From Actinophytocola oryzae (GTDB lineage: Bacteria > Actinomycetota > Actinomycetes > Mycobacteriales > Pseudonocardiaceae), in assembly GCF_004364325.1 (NCBI RefSeq), contig NZ_SOCP01000025.1:107505-171504 (forward strand): DNA of 64,000 bases, written 5' to 3'. Under the pieces are notes generated by a model. The model searched no databases. It was not told the DNA's origin and was given only the letters and a program-made list of their open reading frames with translations. Position 1 is the first letter of the stretch; every line of letters begins with the position of its first letter. The position numbers and the translations under genes are program-made. Shown one piece after another: positions 1-9,411 of the stretch.

Positions 1-2
1 TC

Positions 3-158
3 GGGTTCCTTACCTGGGCGGGGGTGCCTGCCACGACCCGGCTGCTCGGCAGCGTCACCCCGGGCGCCGGCCCGCTGCGGTTGCCGGCACCCGCGACGAC
101 CGAGGTCAACAGGCTGCGGGTGGTCACGGAAAGGGGAGGTTCCCGTGCGAGCGCTTGA
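3..158 (+). CDS. Possible 3' end of an upstream gene, cut by the window edge
   Basis: Frame 3 is open from the window edge to a TGA at 156-158 and gives about 51 residues ending in an Arg-rich tail. Third codon positions are almost all G or C, as in real genes here. The frame runs 14 bp into the following symporter gene, an overlap typical of translationally coupled genes. Too little is present to assign a family. The symporter's own frame is also open in this stretch, so the reading frame choice rests on codon bias alone. Confidence 0.4.
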   Translation, partial: GFLTWAGVPATTRLLGSVTPGAGPLRLPAPATTEVNRLRVVTERGGSRASA

Positions 159-1773
159 CGTCGCGATCATCGTGCTGTTCCTGGTCGGGATGCCGCTGCT
201 CGGCGTCCTGATCGGCGGGCGGCAGAAGTCCTCGACCGACTACTTCGTCAGCGAGAAGAAGATCTCCTGGTGGGTGGTGTGCCTGTCGGTCGTCTCCGCG
301 GAGACCTCGACGCTGACCGTGCTGTCCGTGCCGGTGGTCGCCTATGTGGCGCCGCCGTCGGCGGGCGGGATGACCTACCTGACGCTGGCGCTCGGCTACA
401 TCGTCGGCCGGGTCATCGTGTCGTTCGTGCTGCTGCCGCGCTACTTCGTCGGTGACCTGGTCACGGCGTACGCGTTCCTCGGCAAACGGTACGGCGACGG
501 CATGCGGGCGACCGCGTCGGTGACGTTCCAGTTCACCCGCCTGCTCGCGGACGGTATCCGCCTCTTCGCGACGGCGATCCCCATCAAGGTGGTCCTGGCC
601 ACCTACGGGGTGAACGCCTCGTACTGGGTGATCGTGCTCGTGCTCGGCATCGCGATGGTGTTCTACACGTTCGTGGGTGGGGTGCGCGCGGTCGTGTGGG
701 TCGACGCCATCCAGATGCTCTGGTACGTGCTCGGTGGCGTGGTCGTGGTGATCGCGCTGCTCAACGCCGTGCCGTCGGGGTGGTTCGGCGACGCCGTCGA
801 CGCGTCGAAGTTCCAGCTGTTCGACTTCTCGTCCAACCCGCTGACCGGCGGCTACCCGTTCCTGGCCGCGTTCCTCGGCGGCACGATGCTCGCGATGGCC
901 TCACACGGCGTCGACCAGCTGATCGTGCAGCGGCTGATGTCGACGCGGGACCTGCGTGCGGCGAGGAAGGCACTCGTGGCCTCCGGCGTGGTCGTGTTCC
1001 TGCAGTTCGCGTTCTTCCTGTTCATCGGCGTGCTGATGTGGGCGTTCTACGAGGCCGCGGTGCCCGCGGACCCGACGTCGGCAGGCGGGCTGGGGCTGGC
1101 CAACAAGGACGAGCTGTTCGCGCACTACATCGTGACGGAGCTGCCGTCGGGGCTCTCGGGCTTCGTGATCGCAGGTATCCTCGCGGCGGCGCTGTCGTCG
1201 TCACTCGGCGCGCTGGCCTCGGCGACGGTGACGGACGTGTACGAGCGGATCTCCCGCCGCGAGCTGACCGACGACCAGCGCCTGCGGCTCGGCCGGATCT
1301 GGACGGTCGTGTGGGCCGGGCTGCTGATCATCTGCGCCGGCTTGTTCGCGACGGCCAACTCGACCACGGCGGACCCGATCGTCGTGCAGGCGCTCGGCAT
1401 CACGGGCTACACCTACGGCGCGCTGCTGGGAGCGTTCCTGCTCGGGCTGCTGTTCCGCCGGGCCAACCAGGTGGACGGGCTGGTCGCGTTCGTGGCCACG
1501 GTGGCGGTCATGACGTTCGTGATCCTCGGCGTGAAGTTCGTCGGCCCGTCCGCGGCCGCCGACGTCGTCGCCAACGGCAGGGCGGAGTGGACGTCCATCA
1601 GGATCGACTTCTCCTCGGCGGTGCCTGCCGAGGGCGTCCGCACGCTGACTAGCTGGTGGTACACGCCGCTGGGCGTCCTGGTGACGCTCCTGGTGGGTGG
1701 CCTCCTGTCGCTGCGCCACCCACGGACCCCGCTACCGGACACGGCTGAGGTGACCACCGCGAAGGCCGCCTGA
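145..1773 (+). CDS. Sodium:solute symporter family (SSS/SLC5) permease
   Basis: A 542-residue polytopic membrane protein with about 13 hydrophobic segments, the usual size and topology for the SSS family, which couples Na+ entry to uptake of sugars, amino acids, organic acids or vitamins. The substrate cannot be read from sequence. The GTG start at 145 follows a strong AAGGGGAGG ribosome binding site at 131-139. The stop codon TGA at 1771-1773 is also the first three bases of a dispersed repeat that recurs at 10 kb. The probable upstream gene overlaps it by 14 bp, so the two may form an operon. Confidence 0.88.
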   Translation: MRALDVAIIVLFLVGMPLLGVLIGGRQKSSTDYFVSEKKISWWVVCLSVVSAETSTLTVLSVPVVAYVAPPSAGGMTYLTLALGYIVGRVIVSFVLLPRYFVGDLVTAYAFLGKRYGDGMRATASVTFQFTRLLADGIRLFATAIPIKVVLATYGVNASYWVIVLVLGIAMVFYTFVGGVRAVVWVDAIQMLWYVLGGVVVVIALLNAVPSGWFGDAVDASKFQLFDFSSNPLTGGYPFLAAFLGGTMLAMASHGVDQLIVQRLMSTRDLRAARKALVASGVVVFLQFAFFLFIGVLMWAFYEAAVPADPTSAGGLGLANKDELFAHYIVTELPSGLSGFVIAGILAAALSSSLGALASATVTDVYERISRRELTDDQRLRLGRIWTVVWAGLLIICAGLFATANSTTADPIVVQALGITGYTYGALLGAFLLGLLFRRANQVDGLVAFVATVAVMTFVILGVKFVGPSAAADVVANGRAEWTSIRIDFSSAVPAEGVRTLTSWWYTPLGVLVTLLVGGLLSLRHPRTPLPDTAEVTTAKAA

Positions 1774-1830
1774 GCGGAGCTTGCGGAGCGAACCATCGAC
1801 ACTGAGCCGAGCTTGCGGAGCGTCCGCTGA
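1771..1830 (+). repeat. Dispersed GC-rich repeat, two copies (one degenerate), beginning at a stop codon
   Basis: The core GAGCGGAGCTTGCGGAG begins inside the symporter stop codon (1771-1793). A degenerate second copy starts at 1803. The same 23-bp core occurs twice on the opposite strand at 9986-10039. It lies between two convergent genes, here and at the second locus at a gene 3' end. This suggests a 3'-end-associated REP-like element. Confidence 0.8.
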
Positions 1831-1834
1831 AGGG

Positions 1835-3157
1835 TCAGCCCGCGGACTGGGCCTTGTGCGCGGCCGTGCGGGCCACCTTCGCCAGCTTCTTGTCCGGGTG
1901 GTGGCCACCGACGAGGGTCAGCACCTCGAAGACCGCCGGGTGGGGCAGGCGCCACGCGTCGGTCAGCGTCTCCTCCTCGCGACCCGCCGGAAGCACTTCC
2001 GCGCAGACGATCTCCACCGCGGCCGGGTTCAGCTCGCCGAGGATGTTGGCGCTCGCCGTGATCGCGTCCAGCATCCGCCAGGCCGCGTCCGCGGGGTCGA
2101 GGTCCTCGCCGAGCGCGGACTTCGCGTACGGGCGAAGCGCCGGGTCGTCCAGGACCGTCGGCCAGGGGACGTCCTGGAGCCGCCCCAGGATCGACCACGC
2201 GTAGTAGCGGCCTGCCGGGTCGGCCTCCGCCGCGGCGGCCAGCAGCTCGGCGGCCGGCTTGTCGCGGCCGTCGAGCCAGGTGTCGGCCAGCTCGGTCAGC
2301 TCCTCGCCGGTGCGGCCGCCGACGACCGTCAGCAGGTCGGCGGCGGTCATCTCGGCCGGTGGCGGCAGCAGGGGGACGTCCACGCCACCGTCGACCAGTT
2401 CCTCGCGCATGACCAGCATGCCGAGCGGGGTCAGCCGGACGGTCGTCTCGTCGACCTCGACGGCGCCGTGCTCGACGAGGCGGGCGAGCAGCGTGGTGAC
2501 CGGGTCGCCGTGCTCGGCGACCCACGCGTGCCACGCCGAGTCGTCCGGGAGGTCCTCGGTCTCCATCTCGTGGGCCATCTGGCGCAGCTCGTCGATCTGC
2601 TCGCCGTGCTCCCGAGCGAGGAACAGCGGCAGCACGAGCGCCCCCGCGCCCTCGAACGTCAGCAACTGCTCACCCGCCAGCTCGGCCTCGATGGCGAGGC
2701 TCTGCAGCACCTGCGTGAACCCGAACGCCCAGGTGCCGATGTCCTCCTCGTCGTCACCCGTCGGCCACAGGTCGGGGTTCGCGTCCGCCGTCCCGTCCTC
2801 CGACGGCATCACGAGGTCGGTGGCGATGGCCGTCTCCCAGCACACGAGCAGCTCGGTCGCCGAGACGCCGAGCATCTCCGCGGCCTGCGCCGCGTCGGCC
2901 TCGACGAGGTCGCCCTCCTCGGTCAGCTCCCTGCGCTCCCCGACCCACGCGACCAGCTCGCCGACCCGCTTGAGCAGCAGGCTCTCCCGCGCCGCGGCGG
3001 CCAGCTCGGACAGCGGCGGCAGCCACACCGGAGGCAGGCGCTCCGGCAGGCCGAGTGCCTCGACGAGGTCCTCGTAACCCTCGAAGTCATCGAGATCGTC
3101 GAGGTCCTCGAAGTCCTCGATCTCGTCACCGGAGTCGCTGCCCTGCTCGACCGTCAT
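1835..3157 (-). CDS. Hypothetical acidic protein
   Basis: About 440 residues with no family I recognise. The first 30 residues are extremely acidic (alternating Glu/Asp with Leu/Phe). The remainder is rich in Ala, Leu and Glu, predicted helical, with a conserved-looking C-terminal segment resembling helical repeats. No signal peptide or membrane segment is visible, so it is probably cytoplasmic. A longer frame extends upstream to 3391, but it overlaps the neighbouring GNAT gene. I chose the ATG at 3157, which begins the acidic segment. Codon use is normal for the window. Confidence 0.75.
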   Translation of the reverse strand: MTVEQGSDSGDEIEDFEDLDDLDDFEGYEDLVEALGLPERLPPVWLPPLSELAAAARESLLLKRVGELVAWVGERRELTEEGDLVEADAAQAAEMLGVSATELLVCWETAIATDLVMPSEDGTADANPDLWPTGDDEEDIGTWAFGFTQVLQSLAIEAELAGEQLLTFEGAGALVLPLFLAREHGEQIDELRQMAHEMETEDLPDDSAWHAWVAEHGDPVTTLLARLVEHGAVEVDETTVRLTPLGMLVMREELVDGGVDVPLLPPPAEMTAADLLTVVGGRTGEELTELADTWLDGRDKPAAELLAAAAEADPAGRYYAWSILGRLQDVPWPTVLDDPALRPYAKSALGEDLDPADAAWRMLDAITASANILGELNPAAVEIVCAEVLPAGREEETLTDAWRLPHPAVFEVLTLVGGHHPDKKLAKVARTAAHKAQSAG

Positions 3158-3183
3158 GCGCGGCAACCTACCCGCGGCCCCCG

Positions 3184-4125
3184 TCACACGGCCGGGCGGT
3201 GCATCGTCGGCGCCGTGAGGTCGGCCTGGTAGTTGACGAGCTCCGCCCGTGCCGCGAAGCCGAGCTTGGTGAACATCCGCTCCGACGCCTCGTTCCCGTC
3301 CCTGATCATCGCGGCCGCCCGGTCCCGGACCCCGCCCCGTGCGGCCAGCTCGGCGAGCAGCCGCCGCACCACGGTCCTGCCCACCCCGCACGACCTGGCG
3401 TCCTCGTCGACGCCGACCACGTCCACGTAGTACTCCTCGGCCTGCGTGTACCCGGCCGCGTAGCCGAGCAGGCCGCGTTCACCGAGTAGCACCACCACCG
3501 TGTGCCGTTCGCCGGTCACGAGGTCCGCACCGGTCGTCGGTGCGTCGGGGAAACATCGGTCGTGCAGGGCGGCCACCGCGTCGCGGACCGCCGGGTCGGC
3601 GGGCAGGAGGGTCGCGCGGTCGTCCTGGCCGGGGCCGCGGACGAGCAGGCTGCGCAGTGGCGCGGCGGTGAGCGTGAAACACCTGGTCGTCATGCGGACG
3701 GGCGCGTCGTGGCGGGCGGCGAAGTCGGCGAGCAGGCGGTTGCCCCGGTGGCCGAACAGGTCGAGGCTGCGGACACCGGACAGGCGGGGCAGTCCGAGTG
3801 CGTGCGTGAGCATCGCGTCGGCCGTGGCCTGCCACACGTGACCAGCGGCCGGGTGGTTGGCGGGCACGTCCACGAACGGGCCGTACAGGTAGGCCCGCCT
3901 GCCCTCCACCTCGACGGACAGCACACCGCGCACCCTGCCGTTGCCGTCGACGGCCACCACCGCGTTGCCCGCCCAGTCGGGGGCGAGCTCGGCCAGCTCC
4001 TCGGCGACCTCGTCCTCCGTCTCGCCGTGGAAGCCGATCTGGTGCGCGGGCTCCCGTTGTAGCCGTGCGACCAGTGCGATCACGGCATCAAGATCAACCG
4101 GCATCGCATTCCTTACGTCGTACAT
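3184..4125 (-). CDS. GNAT family N-acetyltransferase, probably two GNAT domains
   Basis: A 313-residue protein of the GNAT superfamily, which transfers acetyl groups from acetyl-CoA to amines. The C-terminal half carries the acetyl-CoA pyrophosphate loop (RSCGVG) followed by the typical helix and a final strand ending in NEASERMFTKLGF. The N-terminal half has the same fold signature but no clear acetyl-CoA loop, as in tandem-GNAT proteins where only one domain is catalytic. The ATG at 4125 is the first plausible start after the intergenic region. A second ATG lies seven codons on. It reads in the same direction as the gene ending at 1835 with a 26-bp gap. Substrate unknown. Confidence 0.8.
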   Translation of the reverse strand: MYDVRNAMPVDLDAVIALVARLQREPAHQIGFHGETEDEVAEELAELAPDWAGNAVVAVDGNGRVRGVLSVEVEGRRAYLYGPFVDVPANHPAAGHVWQATADAMLTHALGLPRLSGVRSLDLFGHRGNRLLADFAARHDAPVRMTTRCFTLTAAPLRSLLVRGPGQDDRATLLPADPAVRDAVAALHDRCFPDAPTTGADLVTGERHTVVVLLGERGLLGYAAGYTQAEEYYVDVVGVDEDARSCGVGRTVVRRLLAELAARGGVRDRAAAMIRDGNEASERMFTKLGFAARAELVNYQADLTAPTMHRPAV

Positions 4126-4317
4126 GACCGAATCCTCATCCGTGAGCGGGGTCCGGCGCGAATGGATTACCGCCCCTTGGGGCAGTGTCCGGTGCCCTAC
4201 TGGGTGTGGTCCTGTTGGGACACCCGCAACAACACCGTGACCAGCCGATACTTGGCCACGGGCCGGCACGCCGGTAATCTCCGTTCTCTTCCAATATCTG
4301 CAGAAAGGCCATGCTCG

Positions 4318-4800
4318 ATGGCTGAATTCGACCTCAAGCGCGTCACTCCGCTGGAGTGGGCAGGCGTAGGTGCCGGTGCGCTCGCGTTCATCGTCAGTTT
4401 CTTTCCGTGGTACTCGGTCAGCTACGCGGGCTTCGGCGAGAGCCTGAGCGCGTGGAACACCGGCTTCCTGGCCTGGTTCTCGGTACTGCTGCTCATGGCC
4501 GCCGGCGGCCTCGTCCTCGCGCCGCACTTCGGCACGAAGGTCGATCGCCTGCCGCTGATCTGGCTGGTCCTCGCGGCGGTGGCCACCGTGTTCATCCTCC
4601 TCCGCTGGCTGACGCTGCCGGACGACGGTGGCCTCGGTGACCTCGGCGTGCTCGGCGACTCGGGCTTCGAGTCCGGAGCCGGGTTCGGCCTGATCGTCGG
4701 CCTGCTCCTCGGCATCGTCTCCACGGTCGCCGCCGTGCTGACATTCCGCGCGGCCCCGAAACCGGTCACCGGTTACGGGCAGAACCCGACCGTCGCCTGA
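4318..4800 (+). CDS. Small four-helix membrane protein
   Basis: A 160-residue protein with four hydrophobic helices (about residues 14-34, 46-66, 76-96 and 122-146), a short cytoplasmic N-terminus and a polar C-terminal tail. No enzymatic motif is visible and I do not recognise a named family. The ATG at 4318 has an AGAAAGG ribosome binding site about nine bases upstream. Another ATG at 4311 opens only a five-codon frame (ends TGA) that overlaps the true start. It converges with smc. Confidence 0.75.
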   Translation: MAEFDLKRVTPLEWAGVGAGALAFIVSFFPWYSVSYAGFGESLSAWNTGFLAWFSVLLLMAAGGLVLAPHFGTKVDRLPLIWLVLAAVATVFILLRWLTLPDDGGLGDLGVLGDSGFESGAGFGLIVGLLLGIVSTVAAVLTFRAAPKPVTGYGQNPTVA

Positions 4801-4815
4801 CGGCTCACGCTCTGG

Positions 4816-4852
4816 AGGGCATCCCGGGACATCGACGTCCCGTGGGTGCCCT
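4816..4852. terminator. Imperfect hairpin between convergent genes
   Basis: AGGGCATCCCGGGAC pairs imperfectly with GTCCCGTGGGTGCCCT across a six-base loop. It lies between the membrane-protein stop (4800) and the smc stop (4872), so it could end transcription from both sides. There is no U-tract, as is common for actinobacterial hairpins. Confidence 0.55.
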
Positions 4853-4871
4853 TCGGCACGTTCCGGCCCGG

Positions 4872-7800
4872 TCAGGACGGCGCGGGCGCGGGCTCGGGCG
4901 CCTCCGGTCGGACCTGCTCCGCGTCGGGCTGCGCGGCCTCGAGCTGCGCGGCTGTGGCCTGCGGCTCGTCGGCGCCACGCATGCGCTGCGAGATCACCTG
5001 CGTGATGCCGTCACCACGCATGCTGACGCCGTAGAGGGCGTCCGCGATGTCCATGGTCGGCTTCTGGTGGGTGATGATGATCAGCTGCGAGTTCGCCCGC
5101 AGCTCCTGGAGCAGGCCGATCAGGCGACGCATGTTCACGTCGTCCAGGGCCGCCTCCACCTCGTCCATCACGTAGAAGGGCGAGGGGCGGGCCCGGAAGA
5201 TCGCGACCAGCATGCCCACCGCGACCAGCGACTTCTCGCCACCGGACAGCAGTGACAGCCGCTTGATCTTCTTGCCCGGCGGGCGGGCCTCGACGTCGAC
5301 GCCGGTGGTCAGCATGTCGTCGGGCTCGGTGAGGATCATCCGGCCCTCGCCGCCGGGGAACAGCGTCGAGAAGACGGTCTCGAACTCGCGGGCCACGTCC
5401 TCGTACGCGGACGTGAACACCTCGAGGATCTTGTCGTCGACCTCCTTGACCACGGTCAGCAGGTCGCGCCGGGTCGCCTTGAGGTCCTCCAGCTGCGTCG
5501 ACAGGAACCTGTACCGCTCCTCCAGCGCCGCGAACTCCTCCAGGGCGAGCGGGTTGACCTTGCCGAGAAGCGTCAGGTCGCGCTCGGCCCGCTTGGCCCG
5601 CCGCTCCTGTGCGGGCCGGTCGAACGGCATGGACTGCGGCTCGCTGACCAGCTCACCGCGCTCCTTGGCCGCCTCGTACTCGGCCATCTCGCCCGGGCTC
5701 GGCGGCACCGGGACGTCGGGGCCGTACTCGTTGACCAGGTCGTCGAGGCCGATGCCGAAGGTCTCCGCGATCCGCGACTCGAGCTGCTCGAGCCGCAGCC
5801 GCTGCTCGGCACGCAGCACCTCGTCGCGGTGCACGGCGTCGGTCAGTTTCTCCAGCTCGGTGGACAGCTCGCGGACCCGGTTGCGGACCTCCTGCAGCAT
5901 CCGCTCCCGGTCGTACCGCTGTGCCTGCACGGCGTCCCGCTCGCTCGCGGCGGCCTGCAGCGACACCGTGATCCGCTCCAGCGCCAGCTCGCCGTTCTCG
6001 ACGACGGCCCGCGCCACGGCCGCGCCGTACGCCCGCTTGGCCATCGCACGCTGTGCCCGCTCGCGGGCCTCCCGCTCGGCGCGGGCCGCGCGGCGCAGCT
6101 CCTCGGCCTTGCCGTAGAGCGCGCGGTGGCGCTCCTCGGCCGTCCGCAGTGACAGCCTGGCGTCCATCTCCTGCTGGCGCGCGGTGGCCAGCTCGGCGGT
6201 CGCCTCGTCGCGCTCCGCGGTGTCCGGCTCGTCCTCCAGGACGGTCTCGTCCTCGGCGACGACCAGGCGCTCCTCCAGCTCGGCGAGCTTCGCGAGGCTC
6301 TCCTCGCGGGCCTGCTCGACGCGGGTGCGCTGGGTCTGGACACGCTCGGCCTCGGCCTGCGCGGACCGGACGGCCTGCTGCATCCTCGACAGCCGCTCTG
6401 CCGACCGGGCGGCACGGACCTTGCCCTCGTTGCGTGCCTCGGCCGCTGCCTGCGTGTCGGCCTGGCGTGCCTGCTGCTCGGCCTTGGCCCCCGCGAGCGC
6501 GGCTGAGGCCCGCTGAGCGGCGGTCTCGGCGGCGGCCAGCTTCTCGTTGGCCTCGTCGACCGCGGCCTGCACCTCGATGACGCTCTGCACGCGGGACGTG
6601 CCGCCGACCGCCCAGTGCGCGCCGAGGACGTCACCCTGGTTGGTGACCGCTCGCACCGACGGGTGGGCGTCCACCAGCATGCGGGCGATGGGCAGCGACT
6701 CGGCGACCGCGACCCGGTCCAGCGCCTGTGCGACGGCGGGCCGGAGCGTCTCGGGGGCGCGGACCAGGTCGACGGCCCAGCGCGTGCCGGGGGGCAGGGA
6801 CGGCCAGCCGGACCTGTCGACGTGGCCGTAGCCGCCGACCACGATGCCCGCGCGGCCCGCGTCGGAGCCACGCAGCAGCTCCAGTGCGGCGACCGCGTCG
6901 TCACCGGAGGCCACCGCGACGGCGTCCGCGACCGGCCCCAGCGCGGCGGCCAGGGCGGCCTCGTTACCCGGCTCGACGGTCAGCAGCGCCGCGACCGAGC
7001 CGAGCAGCCCGGGCAGCCGGTCGCCCGCGGCCAGCAGCACACCCGCGCCGTCCTTGCGGTGCAGACCCATCGACAGCGCGTCGACGCGGGCCTTCCACGA
7101 GGCTATGTCCTTCTCCGCGGTCCGCTCGGCGCGGACCAGCTCCTCGACCCGGGCCTGCGCCGCCTTCTGCGCCTCCTTGGCCCGCTCGTGCCGGTCCGCG
7201 AGGCCCGCGTCGTCGGAGTCCTCGATCCCGGTCTCCTCCTGGGCCTCGGCCAGCTCGACCGCGGCGGCCTCGGCGCGCTCGGTCGCCTCGAGGAGGTTGG
7301 TGGACAGCCGGTCGATCTCCTCGGCCGTCGCGTTGGTCTTGCTGCGCAGTGCCTCGACCTGGCCTGCCAGGCGTGCGAGGCCCTCCCTGCGGTCGGCGAC
7401 CGCGCGGACGGCCGCGAGGTGGGCCTTCTCCGCGGCCTGGACCTGCTGTTCCAGCTCGGCACGCCGCTCGGCCGTGTCACCGAGGAGCCCACGGGCCACC
7501 TCGACGTGCTCGCCCAGCTCGGCCTCGCGGATGGCCGTCTCCTCGGCCTCCGCCTCCAGCTCGTCGGGGTCCATGCCGCCCGACTGCGTCTCGACGGCGG
7601 CGGACATGTGCCGCTCGCGCTCGACGGCCAGCCGCACGGTGCCGCGCAGCCGCTCCTCCAGCGCGGAGAGCCGGTACCAGGTGTCCTGCGCGGCGGCCAG
7701 GCGCGGCTGGTCGACGGCGAGCTGGTCCTCCAGCTCCGACTGCCTGGCGTCGGCGACCTCGAGGTGCTGCTCGACGTCGTGCCTGCGTGCGCGGGCGGCG

Positions 7801-8546
7801 GCCTCGTCGGCCTGCTCCCTGGCGATCTGCGTGCGCTGGGTGACCAGGTCGTCGGCGTGCACACGCAGCCGGGCGTCGCGCAGGTCGGCCTGCACGGCCT
7901 GGGCCCTGCGGGCGATCTCGGCCTGCTTGCCGAGCGGCTTGAGCTGGCGGCGCAGCTCGGCGGTCAGGTCGGTGAGGCGGGTGAGGTTGGCCTGCATCGC
8001 GTCGAGCTTCCGCAGCGCCTTCTCCTTGCGCTTGCGGTGCTTGAGTACGCCCGCGGCCTCCTCGATGAAGGCGCGGCGCTCCTCGGGCTTGGACTCGAGG
8101 ATCTGCGAGAGCTGGCCCTGACCGACGATGACGTGCATCTCCCGGCCGATGCCGGAGTCGCTGAGCAGCTCCTGGATGTCCATGAGCCGGCAGGTGTTGC
8201 CGTTGATCTCGTACTCGCTGGCGCCGTCGCGGAACATGCGGCGGGTGATCGAGACCTCGGTGTACTCGATGGGCAGCGCGCCGTCGGAGTTGTCGATGGT
8301 GAGGCTGACCTCGGCACGGCCGAGCGGGGCGCGGCCCGCGGTGCCGGCGAAGATGACGTCCTCCATCTTGCCGCCGCGCAGGTCCTTCGCGCCCTGTGTG
8401 CCCATGACCCAGCGCAGGCCGTCCAGGACGTTGGACTTGCCGGAGCCGTTGGGCCCGACGACGCAGGTGATGCCCGGCTCGAAACGCAGGGTGGTCGCCG
8501 AGGCGAACGACTTGAAGCCCTTGAGCGTCAGGCTCTTCAAATGCAC
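4872..8546 (-). CDS. smc: Chromosome segregation ATPase SMC
   Basis: A 1224-residue structural maintenance of chromosomes protein, full length for the family. It forms dimers that condense and segregate the chromosome with ScpA/ScpB. The N-terminus carries the Walker A motif GPNGSGKSN (residues 32-40). Two long Glu/Arg/Ala-rich coiled coils flank a hinge domain around residues 500-660. The C-terminus has the ABC signature LSGGEKS and Walker B FYVMDEVEAALDD. A Pro/Ala/Glu-rich tail of about 40 residues follows the head domain. In mycobacteria ftsY follows smc. Here a membrane protein on the other strand follows instead. Confidence 0.97.
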   Translation of the reverse strand: MHLKSLTLKGFKSFASATTLRFEPGITCVVGPNGSGKSNVLDGLRWVMGTQGAKDLRGGKMEDVIFAGTAGRAPLGRAEVSLTIDNSDGALPIEYTEVSITRRMFRDGASEYEINGNTCRLMDIQELLSDSGIGREMHVIVGQGQLSQILESKPEERRAFIEEAAGVLKHRKRKEKALRKLDAMQANLTRLTDLTAELRRQLKPLGKQAEIARRAQAVQADLRDARLRVHADDLVTQRTQIAREQADEAAARARRHDVEQHLEVADARQSELEDQLAVDQPRLAAAQDTWYRLSALEERLRGTVRLAVERERHMSAAVETQSGGMDPDELEAEAEETAIREAELGEHVEVARGLLGDTAERRAELEQQVQAAEKAHLAAVRAVADRREGLARLAGQVEALRSKTNATAEEIDRLSTNLLEATERAEAAAVELAEAQEETGIEDSDDAGLADRHERAKEAQKAAQARVEELVRAERTAEKDIASWKARVDALSMGLHRKDGAGVLLAAGDRLPGLLGSVAALLTVEPGNEAALAAALGPVADAVAVASGDDAVAALELLRGSDAGRAGIVVGGYGHVDRSGWPSLPPGTRWAVDLVRAPETLRPAVAQALDRVAVAESLPIARMLVDAHPSVRAVTNQGDVLGAHWAVGGTSRVQSVIEVQAAVDEANEKLAAAETAAQRASAALAGAKAEQQARQADTQAAAEARNEGKVRAARSAERLSRMQQAVRSAQAEAERVQTQRTRVEQAREESLAKLAELEERLVVAEDETVLEDEPDTAERDEATAELATARQQEMDARLSLRTAEERHRALYGKAEELRRAARAEREARERAQRAMAKRAYGAAVARAVVENGELALERITVSLQAAASERDAVQAQRYDRERMLQEVRNRVRELSTELEKLTDAVHRDEVLRAEQRLRLEQLESRIAETFGIGLDDLVNEYGPDVPVPPSPGEMAEYEAAKERGELVSEPQSMPFDRPAQERRAKRAERDLTLLGKVNPLALEEFAALEERYRFLSTQLEDLKATRRDLLTVVKEVDDKILEVFTSAYEDVAREFETVFSTLFPGGEGRMILTEPDDMLTTGVDVEARPPGKKIKRLSLLSGGEKSLVAVGMLVAIFRARPSPFYVMDEVEAALDDVNMRRLIGLLQELRANSQLIIITHQKPTMDIADALYGVSMRGDGITQVISQRMRGADEPQATAAQLEAAQPDAEQVRPEAPEPAPAPS

Positions 8547-8640
8547 GCTGGGACCTCTCAGGAAGCCGATTGCGCCACTAATCCGTTCGAGGGTACCCGG
8601 GAGGTGCTGGTGGTCGCGGGACGCGGCCGGTTGTCGCAGC

Positions 8641-9411
8641 TCAGCCCGGCGCTTCGATGGTCAGGGCGACCGTCTTCTTGTCGTCGAGGAGGAACTCCAG
8701 TCGCTCGATCTTGCTGCGTCTGATCGAGACGGACCCCGGGATCACGTCGTTGGCGTCGTGGTCGGTGCCCCACCAGCCCGCGATCTGGCGGTTGCCGTAG
8801 TGGTCGAAGACCACCAGGTAGCACTCGCGGTCCGGCGGCATCCCGTGGAAGGTCATCTGGAACTCGGTGCCCCACTCGCGGTCGATGAGGCGTGCCTCGA
8901 CGGTGGCCGCGCCGTCCGCGGACTTCCCGGTCCAGACGACACCGTCGGCCTGCGTCGTGTCCGTGGAGTGCCGCAGCGCCTGCCAGCCGAAGATCCCCCC
9001 GGCCGCGAGGGCCACGACCGCGACGAACACCGCGGCGACGCGCCACAGTCGTCTTGACGACGGCGGCCTACCCCCTGACCTGCCGTTCGGCTTGTTCCCG
9101 GGGCGGGTGGGCGGCTCGTGCTGGTCTCCCGCGCGTGGCTGTGGGACGTGCTGGGGCAACGGGACGGGCTCGGTGACGGGCTGTGCCCTGGTGGCGACCG
9201 CGCCCATCGGCTCCGCGGTGGCGGAGGGCAGGCTGTCGGCGAAGTCCTCCGGCGCGATCTGGTTGAGCAGGCCGGGCAGCGGGGCCAGCCGGACCAGTTC
9301 GCCGCGACAGGTCGCGCAGTACGCCAGGTGCGACTCGAACGCCGACCGCTCCGCCGGGTCGAGCGCGCCGAGCAGGTAGACGCCGAGCGTCATCGTCTGC
9401 TGGCAGGTCAT
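8641..9411 (-). CDS. Membrane-anchored zinc-finger anti-sigma factor
   Basis: A 256-residue protein with the ZAS anti-sigma signature HLAYCATC (His28, Cys32, Cys35) at its N-terminus, a Pro/Gln-rich cytoplasmic linker, one membrane helix (about residues 121-143) and an extracytoplasmic beta-rich domain of about 110 residues. The domain order is that of anti-sigma factors that hold an ECF sigma at the membrane. Its ATG overlaps the stop of the sigma gene upstream (ATGA), so the pair is translationally coupled. The external domain resembles the RskA-type sensor domain, but the signal it senses cannot be read from sequence. Confidence 0.88.
   Translation of the reverse strand: MTCQQTMTLGVYLLGALDPAERSAFESHLAYCATCRGELVRLAPLPGLLNQIAPEDFADSLPSATAEPMGAVATRAQPVTEPVPLPQHVPQPRAGDQHEPPTRPGNKPNGRSGGRPPSSRRLWRVAAVFVAVVALAAGGIFGWQALRHSTDTTQADGVVWTGKSADGAATVEARLIDREWGTEFQMTFHGMPPDRECYLVVFDHYGNRQIAGWWGTDHDANDVIPGSVSIRRSKIERLEFLLDDKKTVALTIEAPG

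Noticed and set aside
6615..8723. A 702-residue open frame antisense to smc
   Set aside because: Long antisense frames are expected in GC-rich coding DNA. The true frame encodes SMC with all motifs.
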